DNA of 35,135 bases. Source: Sneathiella sp. Lineage in GTDB: Bacteria > Pseudomonadota > Alphaproteobacteria > Sneathiellales > Sneathiellaceae. Of the stretch, positions 14,800-23,033 are shown piece after piece; within the stretch, counting starts at the first letter, position 1; every line of letters starts with the position of its first letter. The DNA lies in NCBI RefSeq assembly GCF_029233945.1, contig NZ_JARGOQ010000017.1, positions 1 to 35,135 of the forward strand. The letters are read 5' to 3'. The position numbers and the translations under genes were made by a program. The notes under the pieces are model-generated. The model was not told where the DNA came from and searched no databases. It saw nothing but the letters and a program-made list of their open reading frames with translations.

Positions 14800-15345
14800 A
14801 TGCCTAACATAGCAGGTATAAGTTTGTTGGAACGTGGCCTTGTGCGGCTTGCTGTTCTTAGTCACCTTTTGGCCGCGTTGATCGTGCTGCCGGCAATTGT
14901 CATCTTAATCGGCCTCGATGTAACGCTGCGATACGTATTTTCTGCGCCACTTTTCTGGGCGCAGGAAGTATGCGGCCTGCTGCTATTCGTATTGGTGGTT
15001 CTCGGTCTTAGCTATGCCTGGATCCAGAAAGTTCATGTACGCATGGAAATGCTTTACGATATGGCCTCTCCTCGCTTTAAAAGCATCGGCGATATTCTGG
15101 CAATACTATGCGGGCTCCTGACATTCGCCATGATTGGCTGGCAGTCCTGGAACGATATTCCCTATATGCTCGCCATCGGCGAAAGCAGCGAAGAAATAGG
15201 CGTTCTGTTGTGGCCATTCCGCTTTTTGCTCGGGACGATATCCGCGCTTCTTTGTATTCAGCTGATTTTATATCTGGCCGCCGCAATTCGCGCCTTGGCG
15301 TTGGGGCAATCTGGCAACCAGCAATCTGATTTACCTATAGAGTAG
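14800..15345 (+). CDS. dctQ: TRAP transporter small membrane subunit, DctQ family (system 2)
   Basis: A 181-residue membrane protein with four hydrophobic segments (about 16-40, 51-69, 93-112 and 135-158). The second contains FWAQEVCGLLLFVLVVLG followed by KVHVRMEMLYD, the usual DctQ pattern of an acidic helix end then a charged loop. It lies 17 bp after dctP and 7 bp before dctM, so all three are expressed together. Confidence 0.9.
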   Translation: MPNIAGISLLERGLVRLAVLSHLLAALIVLPAIVILIGLDVTLRYVFSAPLFWAQEVCGLLLFVLVVLGLSYAWIQKVHVRMEMLYDMASPRFKSIGDILAILCGLLTFAMIGWQSWNDIPYMLAIGESSEEIGVLLWPFRFLLGTISALLCIQLILYLAAAIRALALGQSGNQQSDLPIE

Positions 15346-15352
15346 AAACACT

Positions 15353-16648
15353 ATGGAACTTGGCAATATAGGGTTGATCGGGACGGCGGCGCTCTTTTTT
15401 CTGATTGCAACAGGCGTTCCGATTGCCTTCGCCCTAATGACCGTGGGGTTGGTGGGGCTTTGGTCGATTGCCGGTTTGACGCCCGCGCTATCGCAGGCGA
15501 CTCTTATCTTTTGGCACCAGGGCACGAATTTTATTCTGCTAGCCATTCCGATGTTCGTTTTGATGGGGAATATAGTTCGCCATACCGGAATTGCGTCTGA
15601 GTTGTTTACCTGTACGGCGAACTGGCTTGGCCGATTGCCGGGCGGACTTGCGATTGCGTCTGTTTTTGGCTGTGCAGGTTTTGGTGCGGTCACAGGATCA
15701 AGCACAGCAACGGTCCTGACCATGGGCCGCCTTATCATTCCCGAGATGAAGCGTTACAAATTCGATATGGAGCTCGGGGCAGGGGCTTTGGCGGCATCCG
15801 GAACCCTGGGCATACTGATACCGCCTAGCATCATCTTTATCTTTTACGGATTCATGACAGAGAATTCTATCGGCCAGCTTTTTGTCGCTGGAATTATTCC
15901 TGGTATTTTGACGGCTTTTGTCTTCTCTGCAGTTCTTTTCGTCCGTTGCCTGATCAATCCGAAACTGGGGCCGCCTATCCCAAGTCCCGGTTGGGGTGTC
16001 CGGTTTCGTTCGTTGGCATCCATTGGGCCGATCGCAGGGCTTTTTGCGTTGATAATCGGGGGCCTTTATTTTGGCGTCTTCACCCCGACAGAGGGCTCAG
16101 GAATAGGTGTAATAGGCGTTCTCATATATGGTTGTCTGACAAAACGTATTACCTGGACAGCAATGCGAGATGCCTTGGAGGATACAGTTCTGACGACTGT
16201 GATGATCTTTGCTATCGTCATAGGCGGACATTTGATAGCGCGTTTCTTTGCCCTGACGGGAATTACCGAACTGACGATTGATTTTGTCGCAGCAATGGGC
16301 CTTGGTCCGTATACCTTTATCTTCGTTCTTTCCCTGATATATATCCTGCTGGGATGCGTACTGGATGTTTTCGGAATGATGCTTTTGACCATTCCATTTG
16401 TTTATCCGGTCATCATCAGCATGGGGTTTGACCCGATCTGGTTCGGCGTCTATGTGGTTGTCATGGCGGAACTGGCGCTGATCACGCCGCCGATTGGCGT
16501 GAATGTCTTTATTATGAACTCGATAACGCCGGACACGTCCTCCGGCCGCATTTTCCGGGGTGTCCTACCGTTCTTCTTCGCAGAACTTGTGATTGTTGCT
16601 TTGCTGGTCGCCTTTCCGTCGATCGCCCTGTACCTCACAGGGAGGTAA
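15353..16648 (+). CDS. dctM: TRAP transporter large permease, DctM family (system 2)
   Basis: A 431-residue permease with about 12 membrane segments. Family marks include GVPIAFALMTVGLVG (21-35), GAVTGSSTATVLTMGRLIIPEM, GILIPPSIIFIFYG and ALITPPIGVNVFIMN near the C-terminus. It is the same type as the DctM proteins at 6666 and 32706 but clearly diverged from them, so the three systems are not recent duplicates. The dehydrogenase gene follows after 42 bp. Confidence 0.93.
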   Translation: MELGNIGLIGTAALFFLIATGVPIAFALMTVGLVGLWSIAGLTPALSQATLIFWHQGTNFILLAIPMFVLMGNIVRHTGIASELFTCTANWLGRLPGGLAIASVFGCAGFGAVTGSSTATVLTMGRLIIPEMKRYKFDMELGAGALAASGTLGILIPPSIIFIFYGFMTENSIGQLFVAGIIPGILTAFVFSAVLFVRCLINPKLGPPIPSPGWGVRFRSLASIGPIAGLFALIIGGLYFGVFTPTEGSGIGVIGVLIYGCLTKRITWTAMRDALEDTVLTTVMIFAIVIGGHLIARFFALTGITELTIDFVAAMGLGPYTFIFVLSLIYILLGCVLDVFGMMLLTIPFVYPVIISMGFDPIWFGVYVVVMAELALITPPIGVNVFIMNSITPDTSSGRIFRGVLPFFFAELVIVALLVAFPSIALYLTGR

Positions 16649-16690
16649 TCAAAACCAGCGTGCATATGAAAGGCCCATACGGGGAGAGGG

Positions 16691-17596
16691 ATGATGAAAT
16701 TTGGCTTTGTTGGGTTAGGTGCACTTGGTATGCCCATAGCCCTGAGAATAATGCAGATGGGTTTACCACTTTCTGTTTGGGCGCGTCGAAAAGAGCAGTT
16801 AGCGCCCGCCATTGAGGCAGGAGCTATCGAAAGCGTCTCCCTTATTAATATTGCCGCTTCATGTGATATCATCTGCTTGTGCGTTTCGGATACTGACGCG
16901 GTTGCAGAGGTAGTCTTTGGACCTCGCGGCCTGGCTGACGGGATGAAAGACGCTGGAACGGACAAACTCCTGGTTGATCTGTCAACAATTCATCCACAGC
17001 GCACACGGGAAATGGCTAAGCGGTTACGGAAAATTTCAGGCGCAGGATGGGTTGATGCGCCGGTATCCGGTGGTCCTGTTGGCGCGCGTGCAGGAACCTT
17101 AGCCGTTATGGCTGGCGGTGAGGTCGAGGATCTCAGGCGCGCGCGAGGCCTACTCTCCACATTTGCCGGGCAAATTACTCATATGGGACCGTCAGGATGC
17201 GGGCAGGCGACAAAAGCCTGCAACCAGATGATATCTGCCAGCGCCATTGCCGGGATTGCCGAGGCTTTATCTCTTGGCTCTCGATTTGGACTGGATATCA
17301 GGTTATTGCCCGAGGCAGTGCGCGGTGGATGGGCAGACTCAGCGTTATTGCAGCACTATATGCCTCGGATGGCGTCAGGAGAATTATCCGGATCAACCAA
17401 GACAATTATCAAAGATCTGGGGATTGCTTGTGATCTCGCCAAAAAAAATAGTGCCGCTCTTCCCATTGCCGAACAACTTCTTGCTACTTATCGTCTGGTG
17501 CTGGAACAAGGGCATCCGGATGTAGGGATAGGTAGTTTGATTTATGCGCTGGAAGATGTGCCAATCGCCAATGCAAAGCAGGACCAGAAGAAGTAG
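16691..17596 (+). CDS. NAD(P)-dependent beta-hydroxyacid dehydrogenase (3-hydroxyisobutyrate dehydrogenase family)
   Basis: A 301-residue protein of family length. The N-terminal Rossmann motif GFVGLGALGMPIA (5-17) binds the cofactor. DAPVSGGPVGARAGTL (122-137) is the substrate-binding signature with S126-G127-G128, and K175 in GQATKACNQM is the catalytic lysine position. Members oxidise 3-hydroxyisobutyrate, tartronate semialdehyde (reversibly) or related small hydroxyacids. Its place at the end of the second TRAP operon suggests the imported acid is, or is broken down to, a short hydroxyacid. GGGGAGAGGG directly precedes the start; ATG 16694 is an equally possible start. It is convergent with the DUF35 gene. 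Confidence 0.88.
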   Translation: MMKFGFVGLGALGMPIALRIMQMGLPLSVWARRKEQLAPAIEAGAIESVSLINIAASCDIICLCVSDTDAVAEVVFGPRGLADGMKDAGTDKLLVDLSTIHPQRTREMAKRLRKISGAGWVDAPVSGGPVGARAGTLAVMAGGEVEDLRRARGLLSTFAGQITHMGPSGCGQATKACNQMISASAIAGIAEALSLGSRFGLDIRLLPEAVRGGWADSALLQHYMPRMASGELSGSTKTIIKDLGIACDLAKKNSAALPIAEQLLATYRLVLEQGHPDVGIGSLIYALEDVPIANAKQDQKK

Positions 17597-17597
17597 T

Positions 17598-17620
17598 CCG
17601 ACAATTTGATATCCTGTCGG
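17598..17620. terminator. Weak bidirectional terminator-like hairpin
   Basis: CCGACA (17598-17603) pairs with TGTCGG (17615-17620) in the 39-bp gap between two convergent genes. On the plus strand a T-rich but interrupted run follows. Position favours a terminator; the short stem keeps confidence low. Confidence 0.45.
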
Positions 17621-17635
17621 TTCTATCCTGGTTTT

Positions 17636-18055
17636 CTATTTCGGTTTTCGCGCCCCATAGAGCGGCCCATCTGAATAAAGAATTGCTACGATCTCGACGG
17701 CGCTGTCGATGGGAATGGGGTCATCCTCAAGAAGTTGTGTGGCAATGCGAATACCTTCCTCCAGATCAATAATCCCGGCATGTATCGGGGTTTCGTTCTT
17801 GAAGGTTGCCGGGGCGGCATAAATTGTTGTCCGGGAATAGAGCGTTCCCTTGCCCGACAGCTCTTTCCAGCTTACCGAGCTTGACCAGCAGTGGGGGCAG
17901 ACAGGCTTCGGCGGAAAGGTAAAGCTGTTACAATCATTGCATTTGGTTGTCTGGAATTTGCCTTTTGTAAGTGCTTCCCAAAAAATCACCGTACATTCCG
18001 TTGGTCGCGGCGGGTAGGCACGTGGGCGGCCCTTTTTAATAACTTCAATACTCAT
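17636..18055 (-). CDS. DUF35 Zn-ribbon/OB-fold acyl-CoA-associated protein
   Basis: A 139-residue protein with an N-terminal helical hook, a rubredoxin-like zinc ribbon (C39, C42, C53 and C56 in CNDC ... CPHC) and an OB-fold from about residue 60. DUF35 proteins partner thiolase-like or aldolase subunits (for example with Ltp2 in steroid side-chain degradation) and help hold the acyl-CoA. The start codon overlaps the stop of the thiolase-like gene by ATGA, giving strong evidence for a complex made in fixed ratio. Confidence 0.88.
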   Translation of the reverse strand: MSIEVIKKGRPRAYPPRPTECTVIFWEALTKGKFQTTKCNDCNSFTFPPKPVCPHCWSSSVSWKELSGKGTLYSRTTIYAAPATFKNETPIHAGIIDLEEGIRIATQLLEDDPIPIDSAVEIVAILYSDGPLYGARKPK

Positions 18056-19245
18056 CTTACTGCCTCCAAAATTTGCACCATCGCGGCGTTGTAATTTCCA
18101 AGCTCGCAGCTTGTTGCGCCGAGCCGGGCGTCTGCCACCTGCCGTTTGCCCGCATCCCCCCTTAATTGTTCCACCGCCTCATACATATTGTAAAGCGGTG
18201 TCACATAGGCGGGGTGACCGCGTGACAATAATCCACCGGATGTCGAAATCGGGATGCGCCCGCCGAGCGTGGTTTCTCCATCCGCTGCTGCGCGCGCGCC
18301 CCTGCCGCGCGGCGCAAGTTCCATCGCTTCACTCGCCAGCACTTCTACGATTGTACAAGGAGCGTAAATTTCTGCGAAATCGAGATCTTGCGCTGTAATT
18401 CCTGCATTCTCATACGCGTTTTTGCTTGCGCGCTGAAGGGAATTGAAGGCAATCATGTCGTTGGGAATTTCACTGATTTGGTGGACGCCCTCATGATAGA
18501 AACCACGGCCCCGCACGAGGACATAGGGTTTACCGGAAGCCTTCGCGATATCTTCCGAGCAGAGCAGGATGCAAACAGCACCATCGCCGCGGGGCGGCAC
18601 TTCATAGAGCCCGAGCGGTTCGACGATTTCACGCTGAGCCATCACTTCATCTAAAGTTATTGTTTTCTGATATTGGGCAATCGGGTTGAGGGAGGCATGG
18701 TAGCGATCCTTGACGGCAACCGTTGCCAGTTCCCGCCGAGAAGAGCCATGCTCGTGAATATACCGGTTGGCATCCATCGCATACCAGGCAATCGGGGTAA
18801 GGCCAAAGGGTGTATGGAAATCGACATCTCCGGTCGCGCGCATGCTGCTGTTCATATGTTCCGCAGATGGCGTCGCGCTTTCGAAATTGGCACCCATGGC
18901 AAGGGCTGCACGGGCGCGTCCGCTCTCAATGTCGCGGATCGCCTGCTCAAGGGCGATGCCGCCGGTCATGCCGTTACCGAGCACTTCCATGACAGATGCC
19001 GCACAAGGCATGCGCAGATAATTGGCCATAAAGGTCGCGAAGTACTTCTGCTGGGTGTAGGGGCGGCATTGCGCAAGGATAAGACTATCAATCTCTTCCT
19101 TCGGCAGTCCCCCATCCTTCATCGCCTCAATCACTAGTTTTGCCAGCACTTCATGTTCAAGTGTGTGTATGTCCGCAGAGGCATCGCTCTGGTATTTACC
19201 GACAGGCGTCGCCGCGATGCCAAGAACTGCTACATTCCGATTCAT
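18052..19245 (-). CDS. Thiolase-fold protein (SCP-x/Ltp2-like), nucleophilic Cys missing
   Basis: A 397-residue thiolase-superfamily protein. The segment that normally carries the acyl-accepting Cys reads SVMEVLGNGMTGGIAL; aligned with SCP-x-type VNxxCxxG the Cys is Leu89. The C-terminal SRGHP motif is kept, while the last thiolase motif is altered (SCELGNYNAAM). True thiolysis is therefore unlikely. Ltp2-type aldolases are thiolase-fold proteins without that chemistry; they work with a DUF35 partner in retro-aldol cleavage of beta-hydroxyacyl-CoA, releasing short acyl-CoA. The coupled DUF35 gene makes this the favoured role, but it is inference. A promoter with TTGACA (19336-19331) and a TetR-type palindrome precedes it. 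Confidence 0.82.
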   Translation of the reverse strand: MNRNVAVLGIAATPVGKYQSDASADIHTLEHEVLAKLVIEAMKDGGLPKEEIDSLILAQCRPYTQQKYFATFMANYLRMPCAASVMEVLGNGMTGGIALEQAIRDIESGRARAALAMGANFESATPSAEHMNSSMRATGDVDFHTPFGLTPIAWYAMDANRYIHEHGSSRRELATVAVKDRYHASLNPIAQYQKTITLDEVMAQREIVEPLGLYEVPPRGDGAVCILLCSEDIAKASGKPYVLVRGRGFYHEGVHQISEIPNDMIAFNSLQRASKNAYENAGITAQDLDFAEIYAPCTIVEVLASEAMELAPRGRGARAAADGETTLGGRIPISTSGGLLSRGHPAYVTPLYNMYEAVEQLRGDAGKRQVADARLGATSCELGNYNAAMVQILEAVR

Positions 19246-19300
19246 TCTTTCCCTCGCTTTTCCCCGAATTCATACGATCGAGAAATTGGTTTTATTGTTT

Positions 19301-19336
19301 AAACTGAATGATGGTTCAGTTTAGTACTGGTGTCAA
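19301..19336 (-). promoter_or_regulatory. Predicted promoter and TetR operator before the thiolase-like gene
   Basis: On the minus strand TTGACA (19336-19331) is followed by the perfect 8-bp-arm palindrome AAACTGAA-N6-TTCAGTTT (19301-19322). Its core TGAATGATGGTTCA differs by one base from the core at 20243-20256 before the CoA ligase gene, and both stand 18 bp from the start of a TTGACA. Both flank the TetR gene at 19494, which is their likely regulator. Confidence 0.6.
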
Positions 19337-19351
19337 TAGATGTTCGATGGT

Positions 19352-19376
19352 ATTGTTCGGCCAAAGACGGAACAAT
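19352..19376. repeat. Inverted repeat upstream of the TetR gene
   Basis: ATTGTTC (19352-19358) and GAACAAT (19370-19376) form a 7-bp inverted repeat with an 11-base spacer, about 120 bp before the TetR start. It may be a second operator or a hairpin in the leader; nothing else identifies its role. Confidence 0.35.
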
Positions 19377-19493
19377 CAAGATATCAGGCAATCTCGCGCT
19401 TGCAGATCCTTGGTTTCAGAATTGGCTGTTTCAACATAATTGTGCAGAGAGATGAATTTTAGCCAAGGACATTTGATAGGAAGGACAGGGTGA

Positions 19494-20171
19494 ATGGACA
19501 ACTCCCAGTCAATCAAGCAACGTACTAGTTCAGCGGGAAATAGTCCTGCAGCCCGACGCCGAAGAAAGTTTGTCATTGCGGCGACGGACTTGTTCTCGAA
19601 TAACGGCTTTCACGAAACAACTGTTAAGGAAATAGCGGAGAAGGCGGGAGCGAGCCCAGGCCTTATTTACAACTATGTTCGCGATAAGGAAGAGCTGCTG
19701 TCGCTTGCAATCATAGCTGTGCTCGAAAGTTACAAAACCGAGGTTCCAAAAGCAGTCATAAAATATGACGATCCCGTGAAACGCTTCGCCGCAGCGTTGG
19801 CGGCCTATATAAAAGTGGTCGCGGACAAACCAAAAGCGACTCTTCTTGCCTATCGTTATACCGCCATTCTACCGTCCCCCATGCGGGATCAAATTAAAGA
19901 GATGGAAATCGAAACAAATCAGATAATTTCCGATTGTATTACTACCTGTATAGATGCGGGCTATTTTAGGGAGGCAAATGTTGAATTTGTTTCTTATCGC
20001 GCCGTTTTGCTTGCTCATGGATGGGCCCTCAAAAGCTGGCGATTGGGTAAGCTCCACAATGTAGAAGAATATATCGAGGGTAATTTGGATTTGTTTCTGA
20101 CGGCGCTTTTTACTGAAAAGGGCCGGCGACACTATTCCAAGCTCTGCAATGAAGCGCCATTGGGTGGATAA
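19494..20171 (+). CDS. TetR-family transcriptional regulator
   Basis: A 225-residue regulator. The DNA-binding domain spans about residues 20-70, with the helix-turn-helix at TTVKEIAEKAGASPGLIYNYV (42-62). The C-terminal ligand domain ends in AHGWALKSWRLGKLHNVEEY. The same C-terminal pattern occurs in the TetR at 34064, so they are paralogues. The gene lies between the divergent thiolase/DUF35 pair and the long acyl-CoA operon starting at 20352, both of which carry the same palindromic operator. It probably represses both until an acyl-CoA ligand binds. AGGAAGGA lies about 15 bp before the start. Confidence 0.9.
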   Translation: MDNSQSIKQRTSSAGNSPAARRRRKFVIAATDLFSNNGFHETTVKEIAEKAGASPGLIYNYVRDKEELLSLAIIAVLESYKTEVPKAVIKYDDPVKRFAAALAAYIKVVADKPKATLLAYRYTAILPSPMRDQIKEMEIETNQIISDCITTCIDAGYFREANVEFVSYRAVLLAHGWALKSWRLGKLHNVEEYIEGNLDLFLTALFTEKGRRHYSKLCNEAPLGG

Positions 20172-20224
20172 GAGCCGCACATTTAAGATATGCGTTACAG
20201 TGTCATTCGATGATGAAAAGGTGC

Positions 20225-20258
20225 TTGACATATTTTCTGTAATGAATGATTGTTCATT
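20225..20258 (+). promoter_or_regulatory. Predicted promoter and TetR operator before the acyl-CoA ligase operon
   Basis: TTGACA (20225-20230) is followed by the palindrome AATGAA-N6-TTCATT (20241-20258), core TGAATGATTGTTCA (20243-20256). Spacing to TTGACA is the same 18 bp as at the thiolase-like gene promoter. It precedes the ligase start by about 95 bp. Confidence 0.6.
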
Positions 20259-20351
20259 TAATTTACTTATTCGTCGCACGCGTAAAGTCTATTGAGTTGA
20301 CTTGACAGGTCGCCTTGAACCGATAAGCCGGCGAAGAGGTTTGCGAGATGC

Positions 20352-22568
20352 ATGAAAACAAAAAGCAACAAGGGAAATGCACCAATGCATAATGCAGAAA
20401 AGCGTTCAGTTTACGACTATGACGATCTACGTCGTTTGATCGCCCCTGAAGTGGTTGCGGTTGTTGGGGCATCCTCAACGCCAGGCTCTTTTGGGGAACG
20501 AACACTATCTAATATGCGGGGCTTTTCTGGCAAGGTGTTCGGAGTTAATCCGAAATATTCGGAGACAGCCGGCTTTCGCTGCTTTCCTTCAATATCGGAA
20601 CTTCCTGCGACGCCGGATTGTGTAATTATTGCACTGGCGGCGCCTTATGTTGAGGATGTCATTCGGGAGTGCGCTGCCTGCAACGTTGGTGGGGTGATTG
20701 TCTTTGCGTCTGGTTTTGCGGAAACCGGAACGGATGAGAATAAGGCCGCGCAGCAGCGGATTATCGATCTTGGCCGCGAAACCGGTGTACGGATCGTCGG
20801 GCCAAATTGCGTTGGGCTTGTCAATACAACACTGGGAGCCGGGCTAAATTTTATGCCCAATTTTTACAAGACTAAACTCATCGACGGGCCGGTATCCGTT
20901 ATCTCGCAAAGCGGTGGGCTTGGATACACTTTGTTCCAGGGGATGGAGCGGGGTATCGGCATCAGTAAATATCTCGCGTCTGGCAATTCCTGTGATGTAG
21001 ATGTATGCGACTACATCTCCTTCTTGGCAGATGATCCGGCAACCAAGGTGATTGTCTGCCTGCTGGAAGGCGTGAAGGATGGGAATCGCTTCGTCGAGGC
21101 GGCCCAGAAAGCCTATGATCGAGGCAAGCCCCTGCTGGTGTATAAAATGGGCGTCGGTGAACTCAGCAGTAAAACCGCCATGTCGCATACGGGAACGATG
21201 GTCGGCTCCCGCGAGGCATTCGATGCCGCAATCGCCCGGACTGGTGCCATTGCGATTAACCGGCTCGACGGTCTGCTGGAAGCAGCTAACTTTTTCGCCC
21301 GCGCCGGTGTGCCGCGCTCGGGCAAGGGGGTCGGTGTTTTGGCCACCTCCGGCGGGGCGGCAGTTGTAACGGCGGACAAGGCGGAGGAGCATGGAGTCGT
21401 ACTTCCGCCGCTGGCAAAACAGACCGCTGAGAAACTAGGGCAAATCGTGCCGGGTTTCGGCTCCGTCGCCAATCCGTCGGACCTGACGGCGGAAGTCTTG
21501 AAGAGCAAGGAAAGCTTTGTTGGCTGTTTTGACGCCTTTGCCGAAGATCCGTCTTTTGATGCGATTATCGTGCCGCTCGTCTTCGCAAGTCCCGAAAGCT
21601 CCGGTGCCAGAACGCCGCTGATGTGTGATATGGCACGGCAGACGGGCTTGCCGATTGTCGGGATCTGGATGAATGACTGGCTGGAAGGCCCAGGCAGTGA
21701 GGTGCTGGATGCGGATACACGCGCCTGTATTTTCCGTTCTTCTGATCGTTGTTTCGAGACGATTGCTCTGTGGCAGGAATGGCATCGCCGCCGAAACCTG
21801 CCAAAGGAAAAAAAGGCAGTGTCACGTCTCAGCCCTGCAAACGCAGCCGTGAAGGCAAGGCAAATATTCGAGGCAATGGAGCCGGGCGCAAAAAGCCTAG
21901 ATGAAACCAAGGCAAAACAGCTTTTGGCCGAATATGGTATTGCTCCGTTGAAAGAAGCCTTCGCCGCAACGGCGGAGGAGGCGGTTCAGGAAGCGGGGAA
22001 TATCGGTTATCCGATTGCCGTGAAAATTGTCTCCCCGGATATTCTTCACAAGACGGAGGTCGGTGGTGTGAAACTGGGGTTGCCAGATGAAACATCGCTG
22101 CGCGTGGCTGTTCAAGAGATGTACAAATCAGTATCCGCCAAACTTCCGGACGCAAAGATTGAAGGAGTTGTCGTACAGGAAATGGCGCCGGATGGCGTTG
22201 AACTGGTTGTCGGCGCAACGATTGATGAACAATTTGGTCCTTTGATCGCCGTTGGTCTGGGTGGGGTTATGGTCGAGCTTCTGAAGGATACGGCCGTCCG
22301 GCTCGCACCACTAACGCCGGCTGATGTTGGTGAAATGCTTAAAGGACTGAAATGCTACCCGCTGCTCACCGGTTTCCGAGGCAGCGAACCAGTTAATCTG
22401 GAAGCCTTGACTGACTTAATAGTCCGCTTTTCGGAGTTTGTTTCAGATTTTTCAGACAAAGTAACAGAGGTGGATGTTAATCCGGTTATTGTGACGCCGG
22501 AACGGGCGGTCTGTGTCGATGCGCTGATTGCCGTTAATAACAAGAAACAGGAGGGGGTAAATGGGTAA
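20352..22568 (+). CDS. NDP-forming acyl-CoA synthetase (acetate--CoA ligase family, fused alpha-beta)
   Basis: A 738-residue fused enzyme. The N-terminal CoA-binding Rossmann domain begins near residue 26 (PEVVAVVGASSTPGSFG). The succinyl-CoA-ligase-like domains follow, with SVISQSGGLGYTLF (182-195) and the phospho-histidine H279 in AMSHTGTMVG. The ATP-grasp domain spans about 510-735, with GYPIAVKIVSPDILHKTEVGG. Such enzymes make acyl-CoA plus ADP and phosphate from acid, ATP and CoA; in proteobacteria they often activate unusual organic or aromatic acids. It is the first gene of a long operon and so probably supplies its CoA substrate. ATG 20385 is an alternative start with AAGGG upstream. 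The stop overlaps the next gene by 8 bp. Confidence 0.9.
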   Translation: MKTKSNKGNAPMHNAEKRSVYDYDDLRRLIAPEVVAVVGASSTPGSFGERTLSNMRGFSGKVFGVNPKYSETAGFRCFPSISELPATPDCVIIALAAPYVEDVIRECAACNVGGVIVFASGFAETGTDENKAAQQRIIDLGRETGVRIVGPNCVGLVNTTLGAGLNFMPNFYKTKLIDGPVSVISQSGGLGYTLFQGMERGIGISKYLASGNSCDVDVCDYISFLADDPATKVIVCLLEGVKDGNRFVEAAQKAYDRGKPLLVYKMGVGELSSKTAMSHTGTMVGSREAFDAAIARTGAIAINRLDGLLEAANFFARAGVPRSGKGVGVLATSGGAAVVTADKAEEHGVVLPPLAKQTAEKLGQIVPGFGSVANPSDLTAEVLKSKESFVGCFDAFAEDPSFDAIIVPLVFASPESSGARTPLMCDMARQTGLPIVGIWMNDWLEGPGSEVLDADTRACIFRSSDRCFETIALWQEWHRRRNLPKEKKAVSRLSPANAAVKARQIFEAMEPGAKSLDETKAKQLLAEYGIAPLKEAFAATAEEAVQEAGNIGYPIAVKIVSPDILHKTEVGGVKLGLPDETSLRVAVQEMYKSVSAKLPDAKIEGVVVQEMAPDGVELVVGATIDEQFGPLIAVGLGGVMVELLKDTAVRLAPLTPADVGEMLKGLKCYPLLTGFRGSEPVNLEALTDLIVRFSEFVSDFSDKVTEVDVNPVIVTPERAVCVDALIAVNNKKQEGVNG

Positions 22569-23031
22569 GGCTATTGAAGAATTTAATGTTGGCGATGTGG
22601 CGCTGAGCCCGGGCCGAACCGTTACCGAGACCGATGTCGTTATGTTCTCCGGCCTTTCCGGGGATACGAACCCGGCCCATACGGATGCGGTGCATTCGTC
22701 AAAAAGCCCCTTCGGCGAGCGGATCGCCCATGGCGCGCTTGTCCTCTCTATCGCAACTGGCCTCAGTGCCCGGATCGGCGACCTTGATGGTACGGCGTTG
22801 GCGGCCCTCGGGATTGATGAGTGGCGGTTTCATGCGCCGGTGAAGTTCGGCGACACCGTCTATCTTCGCAGCACCGTGTTAGAGGCGCGCCCTACATCGA
22901 AGCCTGATCGCGGCGTTCTGCGCCGGAAAATGGAGATACTCAATCAAGATGGTACGGTCGTCCAGAGCGGCATCCACAGTACCATGGTCATGACACTGGC
23001 CGCTAAAAAAGCCAGCCAATCGGAGAAATAA
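22561..23031 (+). CDS. MaoC-like hot-dog hydratase
   Basis: A 156-residue single hot-dog domain protein. FSGLSGDTNPAHTD (29-42) carries the hydratase pair D35 and H40, and FGERIAHGALVLS follows as in (R)-specific enoyl-CoA hydratases. It would add water to a 2-enoyl-CoA. It overlaps the ligase gene by 8 bp and lies 2 bp from the acyl-CoA dehydrogenase, whose product is the natural substrate. A second, double-hot-dog hydratase and a crotonase are encoded further on, so hydration steps of different intermediates are probably divided among them. Confidence 0.88.
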   Translation: MGKAIEEFNVGDVALSPGRTVTETDVVMFSGLSGDTNPAHTDAVHSSKSPFGERIAHGALVLSIATGLSARIGDLDGTALAALGIDEWRFHAPVKFGDTVYLRSTVLEARPTSKPDRGVLRRKMEILNQDGTVVQSGIHSTMVMTLAAKKASQSEK

Positions 23032-23033
23032 TA

